A stretch of DNA of 64,000 nt from Mercurialis annua (Eukaryota > Streptophyta > Magnoliopsida > Malpighiales > Euphorbiaceae), in NCBI RefSeq assembly GCF_937616625.2, contig NC_065576.1:17362501-17426500 (forward strand). The letters are read 5' to 3'. Shown piece by piece: positions 48,201 through 60,249 of this stretch. The stretch's first letter is position 1; every line of letters begins with the position of its first letter. Both the position numbers and the translations under genes were made by a program. The notes beneath the pieces were generated by a model. That model was not told the DNA's origin and ran no database searches. It was given only the letters and a program-made list of their open reading frames with translations.

Positions 48201-51200
48201 ACGATTTAAGTTAAACCTTTACAAACGTTACGAAACAAATTCAAACGTTTCACATTTTTACGATTTAAGCCAAAGTTTACAAACGCTACGAAACAAATCC
48301 AAATGTTTACAGACATTACGGAACAAAAACAAACTCTTCACATTTTTAGCAATTTAAGCCAAACATTTACAAACGTTACGAAACAAATCCAAACGTTTCA
48401 CCTTTTTAGCGATTGAAGTCAAACGTTTACAAACGTTAAGAATCAAATCCAAACGTTTCCCCATTATAGCAATTTAAGCCAAACGTTTATAAACGTCACG
48501 AAACAAAACAAAACGTTTACAAACGTTGCGAAACAAATCCAATTGTTTACAAACGTTACGAAACAAATCCAAACGTTTCTCCATTTTAGCGATTTAATCC
48601 AAACGTTTACAAACATTACGGAACAAATCCAAACGTTTCAGCTTTTTAACGATTTAAGCCAAAACGTTTACAAACGTTACAAAAAAATCCAAACGTTTTC
48701 CAATTTTAGCGATTTAAGCCAAACGTTTACAACCGTTACGAAACAAATCCAAACGTTTCACCTTTTTAGCAATTTAAATCAAAACATTTCACCTTTCTAG
48801 CGATTTAAGAGAAATGTTTACAAACTTTACGAAACAAATCCAAACGTTTTACCTTTTTAGCGATTTAAGCCAATTGTTTCATCTTTTTTTGGATTAAAGC
48901 CAAACGTTTACATACACTACGATATAAATCCAAACGTTTCACCTTTTTAGCACTTTAAGCCAAATGTTTACAAACGTTACAAAATAAATCCAAGCGTTTC
49001 ACCTTTTTAGCAATATAATGTTTCCCCATTTTAGCGATTTAAGCCAAACGTTTCAAACGTTAAGATACAAATCCAAACGTTTCCCCTTTTTAGCAATTTA
49101 AGCCAAACGTTTAAAACCTTACGAAACAAATCCAAGCGTTACACCTTTTTGCAATTTAAGCCAAATGTTTACAACCGTTACGAAACAAATGCAAACGTTT
49201 CCCCTTATTAGCGATTTAAGCTAAACGTTTACAAACGTTATGAAACAAATCCAAACGTTTACAAACGTTACGGAACAAAAACAAAATTTTCACATTTTTA
49301 GCAATTTAAGCCAAACGTTTATAAACGTTACGAAACAAATCCAAATGTTTCACCTTTTTAGCGATTGAAGCTAAACGTTTACAAACGATAAGAAACAAAT
49401 CCAAACGTTTCCACCCTTTTAGCGATTTAAGCCAAAAGTTTATGAACGTTACTAAACAAAACCAAACGTTTACAGAGTTACGTAACAAATCCAAATGTTT
49501 ACAAATGTTAGGAAACAAATCCAAATGTTTACAAACGTTAGGAAACAAATCCAAACGTTTCCCCATTGTAGCGATTTAAGCCAAATGTTTACAAACATTA
49601 GGAAACAAAGCCAAACGTTTTCCATTTTTAGCGATTTAAGCCAAATATTTACAAACGTTACGAAACAAATCCAAACGTTTCCCCATTTTTGCACGTTTCC
49701 CCATTTTTGTGATTAAAGCCAAGGTTTACAAACGTTATGAAACAAATCCAAACATTTCCCCTTTTTAACTATTTAAACCAAATGTTTACAAACGTTACGA
49801 AACAAATCCAAACGTTTCCCCATTTTATCGATTTAAGCCAAACGTTTACAAACGTTACGAAAGAAATCCAAACGTTTCACCTTTTTTGCGTTTAAAGCCA
49901 AACGTTTACAAACATTATTAAACAAATCCAAACGTTTTCCATTTTTAGCGATTTAAGCCAAACGTTTACAAACATTACGAAACAAAACCAAGCATTTCAC
50001 CTTTTTAGCAATATAAGCGAAACGTTTGCAAACGTTACAAAACAAATCCAAACATTTCACCTTTTTAGCGATTTAAGCCAAATGATTACAAACGTTACGA
50101 AACATATCCAAACTTTTCCCCATTTTAGCGATTTAAGCTAAACGTTTAAAACATTACGAAACAAATCCAAACATTTCACCTTTTTAGCGATTTAAGCCAA
50201 ACGTTTACAACCATTACGAAACAAATCCAAACATTTCATATTTTTAGCCAATGAAGCCAAACATTTACAAATGCTACGAAAAAAATCCAAACGTTTCACA
50301 TATTTAGAAATTTAAGGCAAACGTCTACAAACGTTACGAAACAAAACAAAGTGTTTCACCTTTTTAGCAATTTAAACCAACCGTTATGAAACAAATCCAG
50401 ACGTTTCATATTTTTAGCGAATGAAGCCAAACATTTATAAACATTACGAAACAAATCCAAACGTTTCGCCTTTTTTAGCGATTTAAGCCAAACATTTACA
50501 AACGTTACAAAATAAATGCAAGTGTTTCACCTTTTTAGCAATATAATGTTTCCCCATTTTAGCGATTTAAGCCAAACATTTGAAACTTTAAGATACAAAT
50601 TCAAACGTTTTCCCTTTTTAGCGATTTAAGCCAAACGTTTAAAACATTACGAAACAAATCCAAGCGTTTCACCTTTTTAGCAATTTAAGCCAAACGTTTA
50701 CAAACGTTATGAAACAAATCCAAACGTTTCCCCTGTTTAGTGATTTAAGCCAAACGTTTACAAATGTTACGAAACAAATCCAAATGCTTCCCCATTTTAG
50801 CGATTTAAGCCAAACGTTTGTAAACGTTACGAAACAAATTCAAACGTTTCTCTTTTTTAGCGATTTAAGCCAAACGTTTACAAACGTTACGAAACAAATC
50901 CTAACGTTTCCCCATTTTAACGATTTAAGTTAAACCTTTACAAACGTTACGAAACAAATTCAAACGTTTCACATTTTTACGATTTAAGCCAAAGTTTACA
51001 AACGCTACAAAACAAATCCAAACGTTTACAGACATTACGGAACAAAAACAAACTCTTCACATTTTTAGCAATTTAAGCCAAACGTTTACAAATGTTACGA
51101 AACAAATCCAAACGTTTCACCTTTTTAGCGATTGAAGTCAAACGTTTACAAACGTTAAGAATCAAATCCAAACGTTTCCCCATTATAGCAATTTAAGCCA

Positions 51201-54200
51201 AATGTTTATAAATGTCACGAAACAAAACAAAACGTTTACAAACGTTGCGAAACAAATCCAATTGTTTACAAACGTTACGAAACAAATCCAAACGTTTCTC
51301 CATTTTAGCGATTTAATCCAAACGTTTACAAACATTACGGAACAAATCCAAACGTTTCAGCTTTTTAACGATTTAAGCCAAAACGTTTACAAACGTTACA
51401 AAAAAATCCAAACGTTTCCCAATTTTAGCGATTTAAGCCAAACGTTTACAACCGTTACGAAACAAATCCAAACGTTTCACCTTTTTAGCAATTTAAATCA
51501 ATACGTTTCACCTTTCTAGCGATTTAAGAGAAACGTTTACAAACTTTACGAAACAAATCCAAACGTTTCACCTTTTTAGCGATTTAAGCCAATTGTTTCA
51601 TCTTTTTTTGGATTAAAGCCAAACGTTTACATACACTACGATATAAATCCAAACGTTTCACCTTTTTAGCACTTTAAGCCAAATGTTTACAAACGTTACA
51701 AAATAAATCCAAGCGTTTCACTTTTTTAGCAATATAATGTTTCCCCATTTTAGCGATTTAAGCCAAACGTTTCAAACGTTAAGATACAAATCCAAACGTT
51801 TCCCCTTTTTAGCAATATAAGCCAAACGTTTAAAACCTTACGAAACAAATCCAAGCGTTACACCTTTTTGAAATATAAGCCAAATGTTTACAACCGTTAC
51901 GAAACAAATGCAAACGTTTCCCCTTTTTAGCGATTTATGCCAAACGTTTACAAACGTTATGAAACAAATCCAAACGTTTACAAACGTTACGGAACAAAAA
52001 CAAAATTTTCACATTTTTAGCAATTTAAGCCAAACGTTTATAAACGTTACGAAACAAATCCAAATGTTTCACCTTTTTAGCGATTGAAGCTAAACGTTTA
52101 CAAACGATAAGAAACAAATCCAAATGTTTCCACCCTTTTAGCGATTTAAGCCAAAAGTTTATGAACGTTACGAAACAAAACCAAACGTTTACAGAGTTAC
52201 GAAAGAAATCCAAATGTTTACAAACGTTAGGAAACAAATCCAAACGTTTCCCCATTGTAGCGATTTAAGCCAAACGTTTACAAACATTAGGAAACAAAGC
52301 CAAACGTTTCACATTTTTAGCGATTTAAGCCAAATATTTACAAACGTTACAAAACAAATCCAAACGTTTCCCCATTTTTGCACGTTTCCCCATTTTTGTG
52401 ATTAAAGCCAAGGTTTACAAACGTTATGAAACAAATCCAAACATTTCCCCTTTTTAACTATTTAAACCAAATGTTTACAAACTTTACGAAACAAATCCAA
52501 ACGTTTCCCCATTTTATCGATTTAAGCCAAACGTTTACAAACGTTACGAAAGAAATCCAAACGTTTCACCTTTTTTGCATTTGAAGCCAAACGTTTACAA
52601 ACATTATTAAACAAATCCAAACTTTTCCCATTTTTAGCGATTTAAGCCAAACGTTTACAAACATTACGAAACAAAACAAGGCGTTTCACCTTTTTAGCAA
52701 TATAAGCGAAACGTTTACAAACGTTACAAAACAAATCCAAACATTTCACCTTTTTAGCGATTTAAGCCAAATGATTACAAACATTACAAAACATATCCAA
52801 ACGTTTCCCCATTTTTGCGATTTAAGCCAAACGTTTAAAACATTACGAAACAAATCCAAACATTTCACCTTTTTAGCGATTTAAGCCAAACGTTTACAAC
52901 CGTTACGAAACAAATCCAAACATTTCATATTTTTAGCCAAAGAAGCCAAACATTTACAAATGCTACGAAACAAATCCAAACGTTTCACATATTTAGAAAT
53001 TTAAGGCAAACGTCTACAAACGTTACGAAACAAAACAAAGTGTTTCACCTTTTTAGCAATTTAAACCAACCGTTATGAAACAAATCCAGACGTTTCATAT
53101 TTTTAGCGAATGAAGCCAAACATTTATAAACATTACGAAACAAATCCAAACGTTTCGCCTTTTTTAGCGATTTAAGCCAAACATTTACAAACGTTACAAA
53201 TTAAATGCAAGCGTTTCACCTTTTTAGCAATATAATATTTCCCCATTTTAGCGATTTAAGCCAAACGTTTGAAACTTTAAGATACAAATTCAAACGTATT
53301 CCCTTTTTAGCGATTTAAGCCAAACGTTTAAAACATTACGAAACAAATCCAAACGTTTCACCTTTTTAGCAATTTAAGCCAAACGTTTACAAACGTTACG
53401 AAACAAATCCAAACGTTTCCCCTGTTTAGTGATTTAAGCCAAACGTTTACAAATGTTACGAAACAAATCCAAATGCTTCCCCATTTTAGCGATTTAAGCC
53501 AAACGTTTGTAAACGTTACGAAACAAATTCAAACGTTTCTCCTTTTTAGCGATTTAAGCCAAACGTTTACAAACGTTACGAAACAAATCCTAACGTTTTC
53601 CCATTTTAACGATTTAAGTTAAACCTTTACAAACGTTACGAAACAAATTCAAACGTTTCACATTTTTACGATTTAAGCCAAAGTTTACAAACGCTACGAA
53701 ACAAATCCAAACGTTTACAGACATTACGGAACAAAAACAAACTCTTCACATTTTTAGCAATTTAAGCCAAACGTTTCCAAACGTTACGAAACAAATCCAA
53801 ACGTTTCACCTTTTTAGCGATTGAAGTCAAACGTTTACAAACGTTAAGAATCAAATCCAAACGTTTCCCCATTATAGCAATTTAAGCCAAACGTTTATAA
53901 ACGTCACGAAACAAAACAAAACGTTTACAAACGTTGCGAAACAAATCCAATTGTTTACAAACGTTACGAAATAAATCCAAACGTTTCTCCATTTTAGCGA
54001 TTTAATCCAAACGTTTACAAACATTACGGAACAAATCCAAACGTTTCAGCTTTTTAACGATTTAAGCCAAAACGTTTACAAACGTTACAAAAAAATCCAA
54101 ACGTTTCCCAATTTTAGCGATTTAAGCCAAACGTTTACAACCGTTACGAAACAAATCCAAACGTTTCACCTTTTTAGCAATTTAAATCAAAACGTTTCAC

Positions 54201-55699
54201 CTTTCTAGCGATTTAAGAGAAACGTTTACAAACTTTACGAAACAAATCCAAACGTTTCACCTTTTTAGCGATTTAAGCCAATTGTTTCATCTTTTTTTGG
54301 ATTAAAGCCAAACGTTTACATACACTACGATATGAATCCAAACGTTTCACCTTTTTAGCACTTTAAGCCAAATGTTTACAAACGTTACAAAACAAATCCA
54401 AGCGTTTCACCTTTTTAGCAATATAATGTTTCCCCATTTTAGCGATTTAAGCCAAACGTTTCAAACGTTAAGATACAAATCCAAACGTTTCCCCTTTTTA
54501 GCAATATAAGCCAAACGTTTAAAACCTTACGAAACAAATCCAAGCGTTACACCTTTTTGAAATATAAGCCAAATGTTTACAACCGTTACGAAACAAATGC
54601 AAACGTTTCCCCTTTTTAGCGATTTAAGCCAAACGTTTACAAACGTTATGAAACAAATCCAAACGTTTACAAACGTTACGGAACAAAAACAAAATTTTCA
54701 CATTTTTAGCAATTTTAGCCAAACGTTTATAAACGTTACGAAACAAATCCAAATGTTTCACCTTTTTAGCGATTGAAGCTAAACGTTTACAAACGATAAG
54801 AAACAAATCCAAACGTTTCCACCCGATTTAAGCCAAAAGTTTTTGAACGTTACGAAAAAAAACCAAACGTTTACAGAGTTATGAAACAAATCCAAATGTT
54901 TACAAACGTTAGGAAACAAATCCAAACGTTTCCCCATTGTAGCGATTTAAGCCAAACGTTTACAAACATTAGGAAACAAAGCCAAACGTTTCACATTTTT
55001 AGCGATTTAAGCCAAATATTTACAAACGTTACGAAACAAATCCAAACGTTTCCCCATTTTTGCACGTTTCCCCATTTTTGTGATTAAAGCCAAGGTTTAC
55101 AAACGTTATGAAACAAATCCAAACATTTCCCCTTTTTAACTATTTAAACCAAATGTTTACAAACGTTACGAAACAAATCCAAACGTTTCCCCATTTTATC
55201 GATTTAAGCCAAATGTTTACAAACGTTACGAAAGAAATCCAAACGTTTCACCTTTTTTGCGTTTGAAGCCAAACGTTTACAAACATTATTAAACAAATCC
55301 AAACGTTTCCCATTTTTAGCGATTTAAGCCAAACGTTTACAAACATTACGAAACAAAACCAAGCGTTTCACCTTTTTAGCAATATAAGCGAAACGTTTAC
55401 AAACGTTACAAAACAAATCCAAACGTTTCACCTTTTCAGCGATTTAAGCCAAACATTTACAAATGTTACGAAATAAATCCAAATATTTCCCATTTCAGTG
55501 ATTTAAGCCAAACGTTTAAAACGTTACGAAACAAATCGAAACGTTTCACCTTTTTAGCGATTTAAGCCAAACGTTTACAAACGTTACGAAACAAATCTAA
55601 ACGTTTCACCTTTTAGCGATTGAAGCCAATAGTTTACAAATATTACGAAACAAATCCAAATGTTTACTTTTTTAGCAATTTAAGCCAAAGGTTTACAAA

Positions 55700-55704
55700 T
55701 GTTA
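55700..55704. other. Target-site duplication, left copy (TGTTA)
   Basis: TGTTA here against CGTTA at 58996-59000. The difference is a CpG-type transition relative to the monomer consensus CGTTA at positions 14-18. Confidence 0.75.
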
Positions 55705-56538
55705 TGTAATACCCCGTACTTTTAGAGATATTAAAGACAGTGCCACGAGGAATAATTATAAGGATTTAGTAATAAGAACGTCAGATTAAAGTTAATTGAT
55801 AAGAATTTGGACCAAAATAAAACTATTGGACTTACAGAAAAAAATTATAATTTAAGTGAAAAATTATTATTCTGAAGATTGGATTTGAGAGGAATTAAAA
55901 TTAAATAAATAATTGGATATAAGTAAATAAATAATGCGGAGTCCATTATTTATCGAATAAATATCGTCAAGGTTCCGTTTGATTTTAAAAGGAATTGGAA
56001 TTAAATTGAAGTAATTAGGAGTTGAGGAGTGTAATTGTAAGAAATGCCAAAGTTTAGCATGATTGTGGACATTTCCCTACGAAAGCCAATAAGAAAATCA
56101 CATATGGAACCCACCTCCTCATTTGTATAGCATATCCACAATAAGATATGAAAATTATCAAACCAAACCCCTATTCCTTTAGAATTGCCGAAGCCTTCAA
56201 TTCCTCTCCCTCACCATGAACAAAACCTACGACAACCATCAAACCTCCACCATCCGGCCACCATTTGTTATGATTTTAGCTTGATTGTATAGCTAACATC
56301 TAATGGATTAAGGTAAGATCTTAACCTTTCAATTTGATTAAGGTTTGATTGATATTTTCAGAGTTTAAGTGGAGTTAATTTGTTGCTATATAGTTGCTGG
56401 AATTCAGTGTTAAAATTGTAGTTTTGTATTGATTTTGGGTGAGGTTTGCGGGCAGTTGTGGCTTTAGGTTTTAGGGAATTGGTTAAGGGTAAAGGCTAGC
56501 ACGTCGGGGTGAGAATAGGGAGTCAGAACGGCAGCCAG

Positions 56539-56617
56539 TTGCTGCTGTAAACAGCAGCAAATTGTTGCTGCAAGTTGCAGCAACATCGCTGCAAAACTGC
56601 TGCAACTCGCAGCAGTT
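56539..56617. repeat. Palindrome cluster in solo LTR
   Basis: Three back-to-back inverted repeats built from TTGCTGC/GCAGCAA: 56539-56560 (10-base arms TTGCTGCTGT around AA), 56563-56585 (11-base arms TGTTGCTGCAA around G) and 56595-56617 (9-base arms AACTGCTGC around AACTC). All arms are perfect. Confidence 0.93.
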
Positions 56618-58368
56618 ATGGCAGCGATAAAGGGGTCTGTTTAAACAGTCCTCGACCAGCTAGGATAGGTGTTTTCGAACGTACATCGAGTCTTGAGGAT
56701 AACGTAATTATATTGATGTTGAAATCATGGTTTATATTGAGTTTATAAAATAGAGAAAGTGCAGCCCAAAACAGTTTGTGACATCGACTTTCGACCAAAT
56801 TTCGAATGACTTGGAGCGATGATTTTTGAGAAGGCTTGAGTAGTATACCATAAGGGATATACGGAAAATGAAACGTGATATTAAGATTAGGATTTGGATA
56901 TTTAAATAGGGTTGAATTGATTGAAATAGATGGGGTGTTGAAAGTTATAAAATCTGGAAAAAAAATATAATCAAGTCATGAGGGCTATTTCACCTATAAA
57001 AACGGATCTCGAACAATAATAATCTTACCCCGAAAGTGAATGGGATTTATAGATGGCATTACATAGATGAGTTTTATGAAAAATAATAGTATGGTTGTTA
57101 AGATAAATTAAAAGTTATCGAGGTTCAAAGTTGAGTGAAAAATCTGAAAATGATTTTCCGATTTATGCCAAATGAGAGGCTACCTTTGAGGCAAGATTTG
57201 AAGATGATAGACATGTCGGATTAAGTTTGAGTCTTAATGAAAAACATAGGCGATGTTATAGAGAATAAGAATATCAATTTTGTTTTGGGTTTCGACGATG
57301 ATACGGGCTCTGTTTCTGACCCTGAAACAGAAGCAAAATGTGGGGCTGTTATGAAGCCAAAAATAATAATTAAAGACCCAACTTTAGAAAATTATTGTGA
57401 ACAAACCGTAAGTCGAAACTAGTCGAAGTCTTCACGGAAGTTGTAGATATGATTGTGAAGTATAAGAATGTCAAATTTGTTTTGAAGCGAAACTGTTTTC
57501 CAGGTGATGTTTCGAGGCCCAAACAGCAGCCCTTAGAGGACTGTTTTAGCTGTTTTGAAAATCAACTTTCGGAAACCAACTTTCGACTTAGTTTCCGACA
57601 CTTTTGAGATCTCTTTTCAAACTAAGGTGTCAACAAATATTGTAGGCGACGTTCCAAACTGTAGGAATGTCATTTTTATTTAAAATTTGGATGACTCTAA
57701 ATGATAATTTTAATAGCTCAAAGTTGGTCGAAAACATAAAATAAATAAGACATTTTAAGAAGCTAACTTTGAGAAATATTTTGGAGACCTTAGAGACGTC
57801 GAATGAAGTTCGAGTCCGAAGGACAGTTGTAGACGATATTATGGACTATAGAAATGTAAAATGTATTTGGTAAATGGGCGATTTTAGATGAGAGTTTTTG
57901 ATAGCCAAAATGGGCTAGAAAGGCAATTTTTGAACAAGTTAAAGTTAACTTAAAATGTTAAGTTATTTGAAGTGAATTGTTTTGGTTAATCAAATATGAT
58001 TTTGATTAATACCAAAATTAATTAAAATAGAATTTATTATTAGAAATTCTAACGATAAAATTCTATATTAGATACAACGAAATATCGAGTTACGGATTTG
58101 ACGAGCGAAGGAAGTTCGACGAGAATCGACATTTTAGTTATTATTATTATATTTTGGATTATTAGCGATCCAGGTGAGTCGCACTTTACTTTCGCGTATT
58201 ATTTATAAAAGCTAATTCCATATATGATAAGTATTTCTGTCAAATACATCGCATTTATATGATTTGTTTGTATGGGATTTTGTTATGTTTTATTGCGGTA
58301 ATATATCAACCTTATGGTGATGTTTATAGTGTGTATGAGATATGAAATTGGTTTGTGTGAGTTGAATC

Positions 58369-58528
58369 GGATACATCGGTTGGCTTTGCTATCGATGTCA
58401 AGCATATAGGATACATCGGTTGGCTTCGCTATCGATGTCAGGGATATAGGATACATCGGTTGGCTTCGCTATCGATGTCAGGCATACAGGATACATCGGT
58501 TGGCTTCGCTATCGATGTCAGGCGGCTA
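58369..58528 (+). repeat. 4 x 40-bp tandem repeat in solo LTR
   Basis: Units start GGATACATCGGTTGGCTTCG at 58369 (with TTTG), 58409, 58449 and 58489. Each contains the inverted pair ACATCG...CGATGT about 14 bases apart, so each could form a hairpin. Confidence 0.95.
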
Positions 58529-58995
58529 AGGTTAACTATGATAGTTATGGAATGAAAAATAATGAATTATATTTTGAGTATGCGATATTATAATTTTAAT
58601 AACACCGTTAATAATTTGCTAACTCACTCAGTATTTCCCAAAATACTGAACCCCTCACTCTGATGTTTTTCAGGTAGACATAGTCGGATCAGACAAACCA
58701 TCTTTGTTGTGCTAGAAGTCGATTGACTTCCATAGAGTATAAGTTCCTAGAGCTGCAGTAGTCAGTAGGTGTCAGTAAAAGATTTGTGATTTTATTTCAA
58801 ACAATTTATTTCGAATGTAAACTCTAATATAACATTTTAATATCTATAATTGTATTATCTAAAATAGTTTTCTGAAAAAGTTTTATATATTGTATTTTCG
58901 AAAAATTATTAGTGGTTTTAGGCTTGCTACGGGTTTCGGAGCTACCACTCCCATTCCCTAGCGCCGGTCTCCGCTCAATAATTTGGGTCGTGACA

Positions 58996-59000
58996 CGTTA
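58996..59000. other. Target-site duplication, right copy (CGTTA)
   Basis: This is the consensus sequence of monomer positions 14-18. The satellite continues in register as CGAAACAAATTC. Confidence 0.75.
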
Positions 59001-60249
59001 CGAAACAAATTCAAACGTTTCACCCTTTTAGCGATTAAGCCAAACGTTTACAGACATTACGAAACAAAACCAATCGTTTACAAACGTTACGAGACAAATC
59101 CAAATGTTTCACCTTTTTAACAATTTAAGCCAAACGTTTACAAACGTTGCGAAACAAATCCAAACATTTCCTCTTTTTAGCGATTTAAGCCGAACGTTTA
59201 CAAACGTTACGAAACAAAACCAAATGTTTCACCTTTTTAGCTATTTAACCCAAACGTTAACAAACGTTACGCAACAAAACCAAACGTTTCACCTTTTTAT
59301 TGATTTGAGCCAAACGTTTACAAACGTTACAAAACAAATCCAAACGTTTCACCTTTTTAGCGGTTTAAGCCAAACGTTTACAAACGTTATGAAACAAATC
59401 CAAACGTTTCCCCTTTTTTAGCAATTTAAATCTGAACGTTTCACCTCTTACGCGATTTAAGCCAAACGTTTACAAATTTTACGAAACAAATCCAAACGTT
59501 TCCCCTTTTTTAGCGATTTAAGCCAAACGTTTCACCTTTTAGCTATTTAAGCCAAACATTTACAAATGTTACAAAACAAATCCAAATGTTTCACCTTTTT
59601 AGCGATTTAGGCCAAACGTTACGAAATAAATCCAAACGTTTCACCTTTTTAGCGATTGAAGCCAAACATTTACAAATATTGCGAAACAATTCCAAACGTT
59701 ACAAAACAAATCCAAATGTTTCACCTTTTTAGCTGTTTAAGCCAAACGTTTACAAACGTTACGAAACATATCCAAACGTTTCACCTTTTTAGCAATTTAA
59801 ATCTAAACGTTTCACCTTTTTAGCGATTAACGTTTACAAACATTACGAAACAAATCCAAACGTTTCACCTTTTTAATGATATAAGCCAAACATTTCACCT
59901 TTTTAGCGATATAAGCCAAATGTTTACAAACATTACGAAACAAATCCAAGCGTTTCACCTTGTTAGCAATTTAAGCGAAACATTTGCAAACGTTGCAAAA
60001 CAAATCAAAGCGTTTCACCTTTTTAGCAATTTAAGCAAACCGTTTAGAAACGTTCCGAAACAAATCCAAACGTTTCACCTTTTTAGCGATTTAAGCCGAA
60101 CGTTTACAAACGTTATGAAACAAAACCAAACATTTCACCTTTTTAGCGATTTAAGCAAAACGTTTACAAACGCTACGAAACAAATCCAAACGTTTAAAAC
60201 ATTACGAAACAAATCCAAACGTTTCACCTTTTTAGCGATTTAAGCCAAA

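Larger units (their letters stand above)
45204..55704 (+). repeat. 60-bp satellite array, plus polarity, third block
   Basis: About 175 monomers, arranged almost entirely as the approximately 2.7-3.1-kb higher-order repeat. It contains recurring truncated units, for example the GCACGTTTCCCCATTTTTG joint near 49690, 52380 and 55060. No gene is present. Confidence 0.97.
45204..55704 (+). repeat. Higher-order repeat, about 2.7-3.1 kb, three full copies and a partial one
   Basis: The landmark GTTTACAAACGCTACGAAA(C) with its upstream AAA occurs at 45204 (next to the LARD-type element), 48275, 50994 and 53683, giving periods of 3071, 2719 and 2689 bp. The first copy is longer by about six monomers. 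Copies 2-4 are nearly identical, including unusual units. The family also extends left of the LARD-type element to about 32 kb. Confidence 0.88.
55705..58995 (+). mobile_element. Solo LTR (3291 bp) of a third related family
   Basis: It starts TGTAATACCCC, ends GGGTCGTGACA, and has satellite on both sides with a 5-bp duplication differing by one base. No PBS, internal region or second LTR follows, so it is best read as the product of recombination between two LTRs. The last about 80 bases before the end match the gag-only element's LTR closely; most of the rest does not align by eye. It carries a palindrome cluster (56539-56617) and a 4 x 40-bp tandem repeat (58369-58528). Small frames inside (for example 57237-57422) are not recognisable proteins. 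Confidence 0.92.

Noticed and set aside
57237..57422. A 61-codon frame in the solo LTR as a captured gene fragment
   Set aside because: Short, no recognisable motif, and surrounded by AT-rich LTR sequence with stops.
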